From positions 1 through 56,481 of the forward strand of contig JAOESH010000011.1 of assembly GCA_028382005.1 (NCBI GenBank): a stretch of DNA of 56,481 nucleotides. The letters run 5' to 3'. Below the pieces are notes generated by a model. It searched no databases. It was not told the origin of the DNA and saw only the letters and a program-made list of their open reading frames with translations. Origin of the DNA: Pseudomonadota bacterium. Its GTDB lineage: Bacteria; Pseudomonadota; Alphaproteobacteria; Puniceispirillales; Marisalimonadaceae. This document shows, piece by piece, positions 42,407 through 51,700 of the stretch; the stretch's first letter is position 1, and each line of letters starts with the position of its first letter. A program made the position numbers and the translations under genes.

Positions 42407-43536
42407 ATTTCTTCGTTAATAAACTCAATTAATTCATTAACATTTACATCGTGTTTAATAAAGGCTTCTCCAATTTGGTGATTTAATATAAAGGTGAGTT
42501 TATTATTACGAGTTTTTTTATCATATTTAAATTTTTCGACCATTGTTAATGTTGTGATTGACAAATCTGGTATGTCTTTCAAAGAGGTAGGAAGTTTTGA
42601 TTTTTTGAATATATTTATAACTCTTTCAGTATCAGATCTCGAGCAAAAACTATATTTGCTTGAAAATTTAAATGCCATGCATATTCCAATTGCAACAGCT
42701 TCACCATGTATAATTTTCCCATCATAGTTCCCAAATGATTCTATTGCATGAGCAAAAGTATGACCAAGATTTAAAAGTGCTCTATTCCCATATTCTTTTT
42801 CATCTTCTTGTATTATATCAGCTTTGATTTGGCAACATTTAGTAATTACTTTTTGAAGCTTTAAATCGTCATACTTAAAAATATTTTCAAATTCCAATTC
42901 TAGCCAGTTAAAAAAACTTTTATCTTTTATAAGGCCGTATTTTATAACTTCGGCAAATCCAGCTCGAAATTCTCTATCTGGAAGAGATTTTAATATATTT
43001 ATATCTGCAATCACTGCTACAGGTTGATGGAAAGAACCTATCAAATTTTTACCTAGTTTAGAATTCACCCCAGTCTTTCCACCCACAGAACTATCAACTT
43101 GTGATAACAAGGTAGTTGGAACATTAATAAATTTAATACCTCTTAATAATATAGATGCTGCAAATCCAGCTATGTCTCCAATTACACCTCCCCCAAAAGC
43201 AATTATTAGACATTCTCGGTCAATTTCATATGACAGAGTCTTTTCAATAATATTTGTCAGCTCAATCATGTTCTTAGTTTGATCACCACCAGAAATAGCT
43301 ATTAAATTAACAGAAATTGTTATCTCTTTTATTGATTTCACAAATTCTTTAAAAGTTTCATCTAAAACAGGTTTAGATGAGAAAAAGCAATCATGAATTA
43401 TTATAATTTTTTTATTTTTGATATATTTATTTAGTAAATTGTCAGCTCTTGTTAAGAGATTGTTCCCAACAAAAATAGGATAAGAAAATAGTTCTAAATC
43501 TTTTTTTAGAGATACATTTATTGTTTCTATTTTCAT
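42403..43536 (-). CDS. aroB: 3-Dehydroquinate synthase
   Basis: Second step of the shikimate pathway, DAHP to 3-dehydroquinate. The 377-residue protein has the NAD-binding IIAFGGGVIGDIAGFAASI, the region PTTLLSQVDSSVGGKTGVN, the zinc ligand context NLGHTFAHAIE and ligands near HGEAVAIG. aroK lies 11 bases upstream, so aroK-aroB is an operon, as usual in proteobacteria. Confidence 0.98.
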   Translation of the reverse strand: MKIETINVSLKKDLELFSYPIFVGNNLLTRADNLLNKYIKNKKIIIIHDCFFSSKPVLDETFKEFVKSIKEITISVNLIAISGGDQTKNMIELTNIIEKTLSYEIDRECLIIAFGGGVIGDIAGFAASILLRGIKFINVPTTLLSQVDSSVGGKTGVNSKLGKNLIGSFHQPVAVIADINILKSLPDREFRAGFAEVIKYGLIKDKSFFNWLELEFENIFKYDDLKLQKVITKCCQIKADIIQEDEKEYGNRALLNLGHTFAHAIESFGNYDGKIIHGEAVAIGICMAFKFSSKYSFCSRSDTERVINIFKKSKLPTSLKDIPDLSITTLTMVEKFKYDKKTRNNKLTFILNHQIGEAFIKHDVNVNELIEFINEEI

Positions 43537-43547
43537 TTATAAACTTT

Positions 43548-44117
43548 TTAATTTTTTGAAGCTATGATTTCTATAATTCTTTTTGTTATTAATTCTTGCG
43601 AAAGATTATAAGTATTTATGTGATGATGCGAAAGAGAATAATACTTTACTCTTTTATTTAAAATTTCACTAATGGATTTTTTAATATTTCCTCTTATCAG
43701 GGGTCTTTTTGTACCTTCTCCAACACGTTTTACAAGAATTTCTATCGGAACGTTTAGCCATATAACTCTGGTTTTTTTTAACAATAAGTCTCTTGTATAT
43801 TGATTATCAAAGGCACCACCACCTAAACTAATAATTGCTTTTTCATCTGATTCTATTGCACTATTAACTATTGTTTTAATTTTTTCTTTTTCAATTTTTC
43901 TAAAATAGGATTCACCATGTGATTGAAAAAGTTCTCTTATAGAAGTATTAAGCTGTTTTTCAATTAAGTTATCTGAATCATAAAATCTAAAATTGAGAAT
44001 TTTAGCTACCGTATATCCAAACTTTGATTTTCCTGCACCCATCATCCCAACTAATGTTATTAATTCAACTTTATTCGAAGTTTTACGAAAATAATCTGTT
44101 TGTTGATTAGTTAGCAT
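43548..44117 (-). CDS. aroK: Shikimate kinase
   Basis: Phosphorylates shikimate. The 189-residue P-loop kinase has Walker A GMMGAGKSKFG, the shikimate-binding DSDNLIE, ESYFRKIE, the GGGA turn and lid region GEGTKRPLIRG. Length is typical for alphaproteobacteria, with about 16 residues before the core. It is first in the aroK-aroB run; the 145-base gap before the 46-residue membrane protein should hold divergent promoters, though none is clear. Confidence 0.97.
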   Translation of the reverse strand: MLTNQQTDYFRKTSNKVELITLVGMMGAGKSKFGYTVAKILNFRFYDSDNLIEKQLNTSIRELFQSHGESYFRKIEKEKIKTIVNSAIESDEKAIISLGGGAFDNQYTRDLLLKKTRVIWLNVPIEILVKRVGEGTKRPLIRGNIKKSISEILNKRVKYYSLSHHHINTYNLSQELITKRIIEIIASKN

Positions 44118-44262
44118 TGAGACAAAATATCATATTAATATCTTAAAGACATTATATTTTTGGAAAAATAATTAAAATTAACGTCATATAAGAAAAATTA
44201 GGTATTTTAGACAAAAACTCGCCATAATTTGTAAATATTATAGAATTTTGGTAGGAAATATT

Positions 44263-44403
44263 ATGAAAAGTTATAAATTTGTTTTTTTTGTTTTGATTGT
44301 ACTTGTTTTAGGAGGCTTTGTTGTTTTAAAATATATAGAAATGCCAGCACCACACAAAGTCCAAATTAAAATATTAGACGTAAACGACGATGCAGTTAAA
44401 TAA
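44263..44403 (+). CDS. 46-residue single-pass membrane protein, conserved neighbour of xerD
   Basis: A short frame starting ATG at 44263 with TAGGA as ribosome site. It encodes one membrane helix (FVFFVLIVLVLGGFVVL) followed by EMPAPHKVQIKILDVNDD. From memory, small proteins with a helix and a following MPAP-type motif occur at this locus in other alphaproteobacteria. The short tail after the helix is probably periplasmic. The stop codon lies inside the start of the next gene (overlap 14 bases), suggesting coupled expression. Function unknown. Confidence 0.75.
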   Translation: MKSYKFVFFVLIVLVLGGFVVLKYIEMPAPHKVQIKILDVNDDAVK

Positions 44404-46057
44404 ATCTATGGTTAATTTAATTAAATATAGTTTATGTATTTTAGCAACTATTTATATAAACTTTGCTTTTGCTGAAATTGTTTCTTCAGATAAAACAGAA
44501 GTGCATTCTAATGTTGAAAAACTTAATATTGAAGTAAGTAACCTTGAAAGACCTTCTTTAGGATCGATAGGTGTTAAGACAAAATTAAACAAAACTATGG
44601 GCTTAGATATTTGGAAAGGTATGAATGCAGCAAATGTAGTGGAGCACTTTAACTATATTCCTGATGTGGTAACCAGTAAAAATTTACAAGCATTTTTAAC
44701 AGATTTGTATTTAAGTACGTCTAATCCGCCGAATGGAAATTCTGAAGATATAATTAATTTTTTAGAAACTCGTTTGATTAAAATTAAAAGTAGTGGCCAA
44801 AGTGAAAAATTGTATCAATTAATCAAGCAATTACCTGAAGGTAATAGATGGAATATTTGGAAACGCTGGCTTATTGAATATGAATTAATTGGACGTCAGG
44901 ATCAAAAGGCATGTAGTCACGTTTATGAGGTATCAAAAAATAACTTCGATCATTTTTGGCAAACAGCCAGAATTTTTTGTTTATCAATTAATGACAAATT
45001 GAGTCAAGCTGAATTTATACTTGACTTAATAAAAGTAAAAGGTTTTACAGACCCAATTTTTGAAGATTTATTTCAAATTATGAATAATGAAAAAGGGAAT
45101 TTTGACTTAAAAAATAATCTAAATCAAATATTACCTATTCACTTAATTATGATGGATACGATTAAGACACCAATCAAGGTGAGCTATATCGCCCATATGA
45201 GCATCGAATATACTGAATCTTTATTGAAACTTACTTATTTAACCCCAGAAGCACGTTCTTTCTTATTAGATAAGAAAATAAATTATTCATTTGTATCTAC
45301 CGAACAGATTATTGAAGATTATAAATCTGTTAGTGATGGGGAAATAGGTATTGAAAATTCTTTATCAAATTATATAAAAAAACCAAATGGACAAAGTAGA
45401 GCAAATGTGTGGTTTTCTATTCTAAATATAAAAGATGACATAAAAAAAGTTGAAACAATTTTAAATTTTTTGATGTTAGAAATTAAAGTTGGTAGGTTTT
45501 ACGATAGCATAAATTTATATTTGCCAACTCTCAATAAAATTAACAACTCTTCTCTAACAAAAGAACTAATTAATGCAATCAATAAAATAAACATAGTATC
45601 TAATCCAAGTTTATATGAAGGAAATAGTTTAGCAAATATTCTTATGTTGAAAAAAGATAAAGAATGGGATTGGGATTTAATTTTAAGTCAAAGAGCTTGG
45701 CCTATTATACCAATTATAGAGAGAGCTGGTATGAGAGAACCTGAAACTATAAAATGGTTAGACCTTATCAATAAGTTTAGTGAAAAAAGCTTTGATGAAG
45801 TTGAATATAATAAATGGAATAGAAGCTTTGACTTAAATACATATATTTTATCAAAGTCTATAGAACAAGCGGCTAAAAAAGATAAAAAATCTCTAACAAT
45901 TTTATTAGTAGCAAGGTTAGTAGGTAATAATCCGTTTGAAGATTTTGATTTAAATTATTTGTTAACTATTAGACAAGCACTTTTGGACATAGGTTTTAAT
46001 GATTTAGCTAATAACTTAACTTATGAAATAATGACTTCTAAAATTCTTAATTTTTAA
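44390..46057 (+). CDS. Exported helical protein of unknown function
   Basis: A 555-residue protein. From the ATG at 44390 or an alternative at 44408 (MVNLIKYSLCILATIYINFA), an N-terminal signal segment ending near AFAE implies export. The rest is rich in helices with leucine and asparagine, with no catalytic motif I recognise; repeated helical pairs suggest a TPR-like scaffold but are not clean repeats. It sits between a tiny membrane protein and xerD, five bases from xerD. The adjacency looks conserved in alphaproteobacteria from memory. No function can be assigned. Confidence 0.75.
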   Translation: MQLNKSMVNLIKYSLCILATIYINFAFAEIVSSDKTEVHSNVEKLNIEVSNLERPSLGSIGVKTKLNKTMGLDIWKGMNAANVVEHFNYIPDVVTSKNLQAFLTDLYLSTSNPPNGNSEDIINFLETRLIKIKSSGQSEKLYQLIKQLPEGNRWNIWKRWLIEYELIGRQDQKACSHVYEVSKNNFDHFWQTARIFCLSINDKLSQAEFILDLIKVKGFTDPIFEDLFQIMNNEKGNFDLKNNLNQILPIHLIMMDTIKTPIKVSYIAHMSIEYTESLLKLTYLTPEARSFLLDKKINYSFVSTEQIIEDYKSVSDGEIGIENSLSNYIKKPNGQSRANVWFSILNIKDDIKKVETILNFLMLEIKVGRFYDSINLYLPTLNKINNSSLTKELINAINKINIVSNPSLYEGNSLANILMLKKDKEWDWDLILSQRAWPIIPIIERAGMREPETIKWLDLINKFSEKSFDEVEYNKWNRSFDLNTYILSKSIEQAAKKDKKSLTILLVARLVGNNPFEDFDLNYLLTIRQALLDIGFNDLANNLTYEIMTSKILNF

Positions 46058-46062
46058 TGTGA

Positions 46063-47040
46063 ATGATCATGATGAACAACAAAACCACTGATAATCATTT
46101 AATTGATAAAATAATTAATATTATCGAAGTTGAAAAGGGTTTGTCACAGAATACTAAAAGTGCTTATACATCAGATATTAATTTGATGAATGATTGGTTT
46201 AAGAAGCAAAATATTGATTTTTTAAATGCTAAGGAAAAAGACTTTAGAAATTTATTTTATTTTTTCAAAACCCAAAACTTTAAACAAAATTCATTGACTA
46301 GAAAATTATCTTCAATGAGACAATTTTATAAGATTTTAAAAGAAGAAGAATATATTAAAAAAAATCCATTAAATAATATTAATAGTTTTAATAAGGAAAA
46401 AAAATTACCTAATGCGTTATCTGAAAATTTAATAAGTTTAATATTAGAGACAGCAAAAGAAAACTTTGTTAACTTAGATAATGAGTTATTAGAGAAAAAA
46501 ACTAAAAGTTTAAGAACCTTAGTGGTCCTAGAAATTCTTTATTCTACAGGTATGAGAATTTCTGAGCTTGTTTGTCTACCTCTGTCTGATTTTATAAACA
46601 TTACAGACAAACTACAAATTAAAGGGAAGGGTGGAGTATATAGAGTAGTTGTTTTTAATAAAGAATCTCTAGATACAATAAGCTTGTGGTTAAGGTATAG
46701 ATCCTTTTCAAAAGTATTTATTAATAATAAATACATGTTTCCAGAAAAAAATGGTAACACACATATATCACGTCAAACAATTTATAAAAATATAAATAGT
46801 TTGTCAAAAAGTATAGGATTTGAGGATAAAGATATCACTCCACATAAAATAAGGCATAGTTTTGCAACTCATTTATTAAATCGTGGGGCAGACCTTAGGT
46901 CTTTGCAAAAATTATTAGGCCACGCAGATATTAGTACTACCGAAATATACACTTATGTAAGACCTGACCGTTTACAAGGTCTTGTTAAGGACACACATCC
47001 ACTTAACAAAATTAATTTTACAAATAAAGAGAGTTATTAA
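46063..47040 (+). CDS. xerD: Tyrosine recombinase XerD
   Basis: With XerC, resolves chromosome dimers at dif. The 325-residue protein has the N-terminal SAM-like domain (IEVEKGLSQNTKSAYTSDI) and the catalytic domain. Catalytic residues are R in TGMRISELV, K in GKGGVYRVV, H-x-x-R in HKIRHSFATHLL, H in LLGHADISTTEIYTYV and the tyrosine nucleophile in the last motif. XerC and XerD are hard to separate by eye; the neighbour accA favours XerD. Three bases separate it from accA. Confidence 0.92.
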   Translation: MIMMNNKTTDNHLIDKIINIIEVEKGLSQNTKSAYTSDINLMNDWFKKQNIDFLNAKEKDFRNLFYFFKTQNFKQNSLTRKLSSMRQFYKILKEEEYIKKNPLNNINSFNKEKKLPNALSENLISLILETAKENFVNLDNELLEKKTKSLRTLVVLEILYSTGMRISELVCLPLSDFINITDKLQIKGKGGVYRVVVFNKESLDTISLWLRYRSFSKVFINNKYMFPEKNGNTHISRQTIYKNINSLSKSIGFEDKDITPHKIRHSFATHLLNRGADLRSLQKLLGHADISTTEIYTYVRPDRLQGLVKDTHPLNKINFTNKESY

Positions 47041-47042
47041 GT

Positions 47043-47987
47043 ATGATTAAACATTTTTTATCATTTGAAAAACAAATTTCAGACCTTGAAGGTAAAATAG
47101 AAGAATTGCGTCATTTATCCTCAGGAAGTGATATTAATATTGCAGAAGAAATCGGTAAGTTACAAGGAGCAGTTTCTGAAGAGTTAAAATCTACCTATTC
47201 TCAACTTAGCGCATGGCAAAAAGTCCAAGTTGCCAGACACCCTGAAAGACCACACTTTGAAGATATTATTAATTATTTAATGGAAGACTACACGCCTCTT
47301 TCAGGAGACAGAAACTTTGCAGACGATAATGCTTTGACTGGAGGCACAGCATTCTTTAGAGGAAAAAGTGTTGTTGTAATAGGTATAGATAAAGGAAAAA
47401 ACACAAATGATAGAATTCTCAAAAATTTCGGTATGGCTAGACCTGAAGGTTATCGGAAAGCCATTCGTTTGATGCAATTAGCTAATCAATTTTCGTTGCC
47501 AATACTAATGTTTGTAGATACAGCTGGAGCTTATCCTGGAAAGGGTGCGGAAGAGAGGGGGCAGGCAGAAGCAATTGCAAGGTGTATTCAAAAAAGTTTA
47601 GAAGTCAGTGTGCCAACAATTTCTGTTATTACAGGTGAAGGAGGTTCTGGAGGAGCAGTGGCATTAGCTGTAGCAAATAATACTTTGATGTTGGAACATG
47701 CAATTTATTCCGTTATATCGCCTGAGGGTTGTTCTTCTATCTTGTGGAGAAGTTCTGAAAATGCAAATCAAGCGGCAGAAGCATTAAAGTTAACAGCTCA
47801 GGATATGGAAAAATTTAATATTATTGACGAAATTATACCAGAACCAACTGGTGGTGCCCATAGAGATCCGCAATTAGCTATAAAGAAAATAGGTGACGCT
47901 ATAGAAAATAGATTAGTTAATTTGTTGTCTTTAGAAAAAGACGAGTTAATTAAATTAAAAGAAGATAAATACTTAAAAATTAGTTGA
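47043..47987 (+). CDS. accA: Acetyl-CoA carboxylase carboxyltransferase alpha subunit
   Basis: Transfers carboxyl from biotin to acetyl-CoA to make malonyl-CoA for fatty acid synthesis. The 314-residue protein has FLSFEKQISDLEGKIEELR, the core ALTGGTAFFRGKSVVVIG, FVDTAGAYPGKGAEERGQAE, VITGEGGSGGAVALAVAN and SPEGCSSILWR. Length matches the family. Its 3' end overlaps the converging amidase gene by 15 bases. Confidence 0.98.
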   Translation: MIKHFLSFEKQISDLEGKIEELRHLSSGSDINIAEEIGKLQGAVSEELKSTYSQLSAWQKVQVARHPERPHFEDIINYLMEDYTPLSGDRNFADDNALTGGTAFFRGKSVVVIGIDKGKNTNDRILKNFGMARPEGYRKAIRLMQLANQFSLPILMFVDTAGAYPGKGAEERGQAEAIARCIQKSLEVSVPTISVITGEGGSGGAVALAVANNTLMLEHAIYSVISPEGCSSILWRSSENANQAAEALKLTAQDMEKFNIIDEIIPEPTGGAHRDPQLAIKKIGDAIENRLVNLLSLEKDELIKLKEDKYLKIS

Positions 47988-48806
47988 ATAATTTTTTTTA
48001 GATTTCAACGAAGGTATTGCAAGTCTTGCTTTTTTAACTTCCTCTAAATTAATTTTTGCATTAATTAGGCCTACATCTCTGCCAGCATCTGCTAATATTT
48101 CTCCCCAAGGTGAAATAATTAAAGAATGGCCAAAACTTTTTCTTCCACAAGGATGAAGCCCGGTTTGAGCGGGAGCTATAATAAAGCATCCTGTTTCTAT
48201 AGCTCTAGCTTTTAGTAAAGTATGCCAATGGAAAGGACCAGTTAAATTTGAGAATGCTGATGGAACAGTAATAATATCAGCCCCATTTCTAGCCAAATCA
48301 TGATACAATTGAGGAAATCGTATGTCGTAACATATAGTCATGCCAATCTTGATTGCCTTATTAAGTTTTATTGTTGCTATTATTGCTTTAGATCCATGTG
48401 AGTATGTTTTAGATTCTTTAAATATATCACCATTAGGTAATTCGACATCAAACAAATGAATCTTGTCATATTTATACAAAACTTTACCACTTGGCCCTAT
48501 TAAAAAAGATCTGTTAGCTATTTTATGTTCAGTTTTTACTGGTAATGAACCAATTAAAATATATACATTGTTATCTTTTGCTATTTTCTTAAAAGTTTGT
48601 AGACTAATATTTTCAGACTCACTGGTTGCAAGCTTTTTTGTGATTTCTGGGTTGTTTTGAAGAGCAGTTGCACATTCTGGTAAAGCTATAAAATTACTAC
48701 CAAGGTCGACAGCTTTATTTATTAAAGGTTTTACAGTTTTCAGGGTAATACTATCTTCTTTTGTTGCAGTATACTGAAGACACGATATAGATAAATTATT
48801 GGACAT
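47973..48806 (-). CDS. Nitrilase-superfamily (Nit2-like) carbon-nitrogen hydrolase
   Basis: A 277-residue amidase. The catalytic triad is visible: E in IALPECATALQ, K in YKYDKIHLFDVELP and C in MTICYDIRFPQLYHDLAR. These match Nit1/Nit2-type omega-amidases, which act on alpha-ketoglutaramate or deaminated glutathione. It lies one base downstream of the grxC gene, which supports a link to thiol metabolism. Substrate not certain. Confidence 0.9.
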   Translation of the reverse strand: MSNNLSISCLQYTATKEDSITLKTVKPLINKAVDLGSNFIALPECATALQNNPEITKKLATSESENISLQTFKKIAKDNNVYILIGSLPVKTEHKIANRSFLIGPSGKVLYKYDKIHLFDVELPNGDIFKESKTYSHGSKAIIATIKLNKAIKIGMTICYDIRFPQLYHDLARNGADIITVPSAFSNLTGPFHWHTLLKARAIETGCFIIAPAQTGLHPCGRKSFGHSLIISPWGEILADAGRDVGLINAKINLEEVKKARLAIPSLKSKKNYSTNF

Positions 48807-48807
48807 A

Positions 48808-49071
48808 TTAATTATTAAAAATTTCTAATTTAGAGTTTTTTTCAAGTTCATATAAATCGTCACATCCGCCAATATGTTTAGAACCTATAAAAATCTGTGG
48901 TACTGATGTTTTACCGCTAGCTTTTAAAACCATTTCCTCTCTTTTGTTATAATCAATATCAATTTTAACTTCATTAAAATCAATATTATACTGTTTTAAT
49001 AAGGCCTTTGCTTTATAGCAAAAGCCACATAAAGAACTGGTGTATATGACAACTTGATTATTTTTTTTCAT
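48808..49071 (-). CDS. grxC: Glutaredoxin 3
   Basis: An 87-residue glutaredoxin that reduces disulfides using glutathione. The active site is SLCGFCYKAKALL: a CGFC motif rather than the common CPYC of dithiol glutaredoxins, and one residue from the CGFS of monothiol types. The glutathione-binding TSVPQIFIGSKHIGGCDD is intact. It lies between mutT (30 bases) and the amidase (one base). Length is normal. Confidence 0.93.
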   Translation of the reverse strand: MKKNNQVVIYTSSLCGFCYKAKALLKQYNIDFNEVKIDIDYNKREEMVLKASGKTSVPQIFIGSKHIGGCDDLYELEKNSKLEIFNN

Positions 49072-49100
49072 AATGTAATCCTAAATTATTTAATTTTATA

Positions 49101-49517
49101 TTAAAATAAGTCTTGTAGACTATATATAAACGAGTCGTCAGCTGGAGGCATTTTGAATTGTCTTAACATATTTGCCTTTACCCATTTAATCTTATTTTTT
49201 TCCATAGACATAGGTTCCCCTTCCCATCTCCTACAGACGTATAAAAGTAATAACAATTGAAATTTTCCATAATCAAACTCTGAAAAAGTCAGAGGCGCAA
49301 TACATTTATTATTAATGTTAACATTCAATTCTTCCTTGACCTCTCTAATAATAGCATTTTTAGGGGTCTCATTTTTTTCAACTTTGCCACCAGGAAATTC
49401 CCAGTAACCTGATAAATGTTTTTTTTCAGGACGTTTTGAAATTAAAATTTGATCGTCATTGTCTATAAGAGCAATTGATACAACTAATTGTAATTTCTTA
49501 TGATCTGTAGTCAGCAT
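49101..49517 (-). CDS. mutT: MutT-type NUDIX hydrolase (8-oxo-dGTP diphosphatase)
   Basis: A 138-residue NUDIX protein. The nudix box reads GKVEKNETPKNAIIREVKEE, with the REVKEE metal-binding helix intact; before it lies SGYWEFPGGK. MutT removes oxidised dGTP from the pool. Its start lies 20 bases inside the end of argJ, so translation is probably coupled. The order parvulin-argJ-mutT is usual in alphaproteobacteria. Confidence 0.92.
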   Translation of the reverse strand: MLTTDHKKLQLVVSIALIDNDDQILISKRPEKKHLSGYWEFPGGKVEKNETPKNAIIREVKEELNVNINNKCIAPLTFSEFDYGKFQLLLLLYVCRRWEGEPMSMEKNKIKWVKANMLRQFKMPPADDSFIYSLQDLF

Positions 49518-50721
49518 TTATTTCTATATATTTATGAGTTAAGTCACATGTATAAACAGTTGCTAATCCTTTGCCGATTCCAATGTCTACAGTAATTTTA
49601 ATCTTTTCTTGCTTTAGATACTTGGTAGCATTTGTTTCAGAATATTTTTTATAAACCATACCATTATTAGTAACCTGTTCGTCACCAATAAAAATCTTAA
49701 TTTTATCTCTATCAGCATATTCACCAGATTTACCAACAGCCATAATAATTCTTCCCCAATTAGCATCTTCTCCAGCAATTGCAGTCTTTACTAAAGGAGA
49801 GTTAGCTATTGAAAAAGCTATTTTCTTAGCTGATTTTTTAGACATAGCGCCAATAACATCAATAGTTATAAATTTAGAAGCTCCTTCTCCATCTTTTACT
49901 ATTAATTTTGCTAATTCTAACATCACATTATTTAAATTATTCTTAAAACTTTCTAGACGTTTATCGTAATAATTAGAAACCGGTTTATGCTTTGCCTTTT
50001 TGGTTGCGCTAAATAAAACAGTATCACTTGTTGATGTATCGCTGTCTACAGTGATAGAATTGAAACTTTTTTCATTTGCAGATTTTAACAGTTTTTGGAG
50101 AATAATTGAAGGTAAATTGGCGTTAGTAAATACAAAACCTAACATAGTCGCCATGTCGGGAGCTATCATACCTGAACCCTTTGCAATACCTACAATATCA
50201 ATTTCAACATCGTCAATCTGACATTTTCTTGATATTAATTTTGAAAATGTATCAGTAGTTCTAATAGCATTTGCAGCTTTAAACCAATTTGGTTCTTCTG
50301 ATGGTTTCATTTTATTAATACCATTAATAATTATTTTAGAATTCAATTGCTCACCGATCACACCTGTAGAAGCTGTATAAATCTGGTTGATATTACAACT
50401 TAATTTTTTTGATAAATGGTTTGAAATGTTGAATACGGTTTCGTCGCCAGCTTTGCCTGTAAAAGCATTTGCGTTTCCTGAATTAACTATTATTGCTCTC
50501 ACAGTGGGTGGTTTAGAATACTTTATATTTTGCTTACATTGATTTACAGGAGCGCTAGAAGTCAAAGATTTTGTAAATACTCCAGCAATATTTGCATCTT
50601 TAGCAAACTCAATTAGAAGTAAATCATCTTCTTTATTGGATTTGTTTTTAATGCCACAGTAAACAGTTGATATCTTTATATCGTTTAAACTATTTGTATT
50701 TTTTAAATTTTGTTTCAACAT
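49498..50721 (-). CDS. argJ: Bifunctional ornithine acetyltransferase / N-acetylglutamate synthase
   Basis: Moves acetyl from acetylornithine to glutamate in the cyclic arginine pathway. The 407-residue proprotein self-cleaves at the threonine in SGMIAPDMATMLGF, giving alpha and beta chains. Other features are RAIIVNSGNANAFTG, TASTGVIGE, TVDSDTSTSDT, KDGEGASKFI and AGEDANWGRI. argH lies elsewhere in the window (19490-20902). The gene follows the parvulin by three bases. Confidence 0.97.
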   Translation of the reverse strand: MLKQNLKNTNSLNDIKISTVYCGIKNKSNKEDDLLLIEFAKDANIAGVFTKSLTSSAPVNQCKQNIKYSKPPTVRAIIVNSGNANAFTGKAGDETVFNISNHLSKKLSCNINQIYTASTGVIGEQLNSKIIINGINKMKPSEEPNWFKAANAIRTTDTFSKLISRKCQIDDVEIDIVGIAKGSGMIAPDMATMLGFVFTNANLPSIILQKLLKSANEKSFNSITVDSDTSTSDTVLFSATKKAKHKPVSNYYDKRLESFKNNLNNVMLELAKLIVKDGEGASKFITIDVIGAMSKKSAKKIAFSIANSPLVKTAIAGEDANWGRIIMAVGKSGEYADRDKIKIFIGDEQVTNNGMVYKKYSETNATKYLKQEKIKITVDIGIGKGLATVYTCDLTHKYIEINADYRS

Positions 50722-50724
50722 AAA

Positions 50725-51564
50725 TTAATTATTAACTTTTTTTGCAACATCCTTAAAATCATTTATCACTATTTTTTTATTTTTTCTAATTTCTTTTTCA
50801 AGATTTGAAAGGGAATTTTTCTTAATTCTATCAATAATATTTTGTTGAATGTCAGATAATTTTTTAGGTTTAGAATCTCTCACATCATTCAACAATATAA
50901 TATGAAAACCAAATTTTGTTTTTACGGGAGCTTTTGTAATAGCCCCTTTTTTTAATGCAAAAGTAGCCTTCTCAAATTCTTTGACCATTTGCCCCGAACT
51001 AAACCATCCAAGTTGACCTTCATTTTTAGCAGAAGGTCCAATAGATTTTGTTTTAGCTAACTCAGAAAACTTAGCTTTATTTTTCAATTGTTTAATTATC
51101 TCTAACGCTTCTTTTTCTTTTTTAACTAGAATATGACTAGCATTAAACTCTTTTGATTTTTTGAAACTTTTGAGATAATTATTATAAAATATTTCAATAT
51201 TTTCTCTTTTAGTTTGATTGATTAGAAAATTTTTGATCCAATATCTTGCTATAATTTGATCTTTATTTTTTTTAACTTGATCAATAATTATTTTGTTCTG
51301 ATCTATCTTTTCTTTATATGCTTGTTTAGTGATCAAATGCTGATTTATAAGTTCATTAACAATGCTTGGATATAATTCAGGAAGTGGTCTTTCTTTTATT
51401 TTTGAAGGCAATCTTTCAAACGCATCCAACACATCTTGAGCAGTAATAATATATTCATTAACCTTTGCTGCAATAATTTTATTGGGATCTTCAGCAATAG
51501 CTATGCTAGTTGATAACATAACAATTAATTTGAAAGGTATTAAAAAAGTTTTAAAACAAGACAT
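50725..51564 (-). CDS. Periplasmic parvulin-type peptidyl-prolyl isomerase
   Basis: A SurA/PpiD-like prolyl isomerase, 279 residues from the ATG at 51564. A signal segment (FKLIVMLSTSIAIA) precedes the mature protein. A helical N-terminal region is followed by the parvulin domain at about residues 135-235: ASHILVKKEKEALEIIKQL, SIGPSAKNEGQLGWFSSGQM and FGFHIILLND. In-frame starts lie at 51579 (TTG) and 51570 (ATG); the GGA ribosome site is best spaced for 51564. It likely aids outer membrane protein folding. Divergent from secA. Confidence 0.92.
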   Translation of the reverse strand: MSCFKTFLIPFKLIVMLSTSIAIAEDPNKIIAAKVNEYIITAQDVLDAFERLPSKIKERPLPELYPSIVNELINQHLITKQAYKEKIDQNKIIIDQVKKNKDQIIARYWIKNFLINQTKRENIEIFYNNYLKSFKKSKEFNASHILVKKEKEALEIIKQLKNKAKFSELAKTKSIGPSAKNEGQLGWFSSGQMVKEFEKATFALKKGAITKAPVKTKFGFHIILLNDVRDSKPKKLSDIQQNIIDRIKKNSLSNLEKEIRKNKKIVINDFKDVAKKVNN

Positions 51565-51700
51565 TTTCATATATTCCAATTATAAGATTTATAGTTTTTT
51601 ACAAGTTTTTTTAATTCTACACAAGAAATGATGTTTTTTTTATTTATACGCATTATATATTATATAAGATCAAAATTCCTAAGTAATTGGAGTGCACTTA

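Noticed and set aside
46063-47040. Integrase of a mobile element
   Set aside because: Tyrosine recombinase is a housekeeping XerD by neighbours (accA) and length; no attachment repeats or phage genes nearby.
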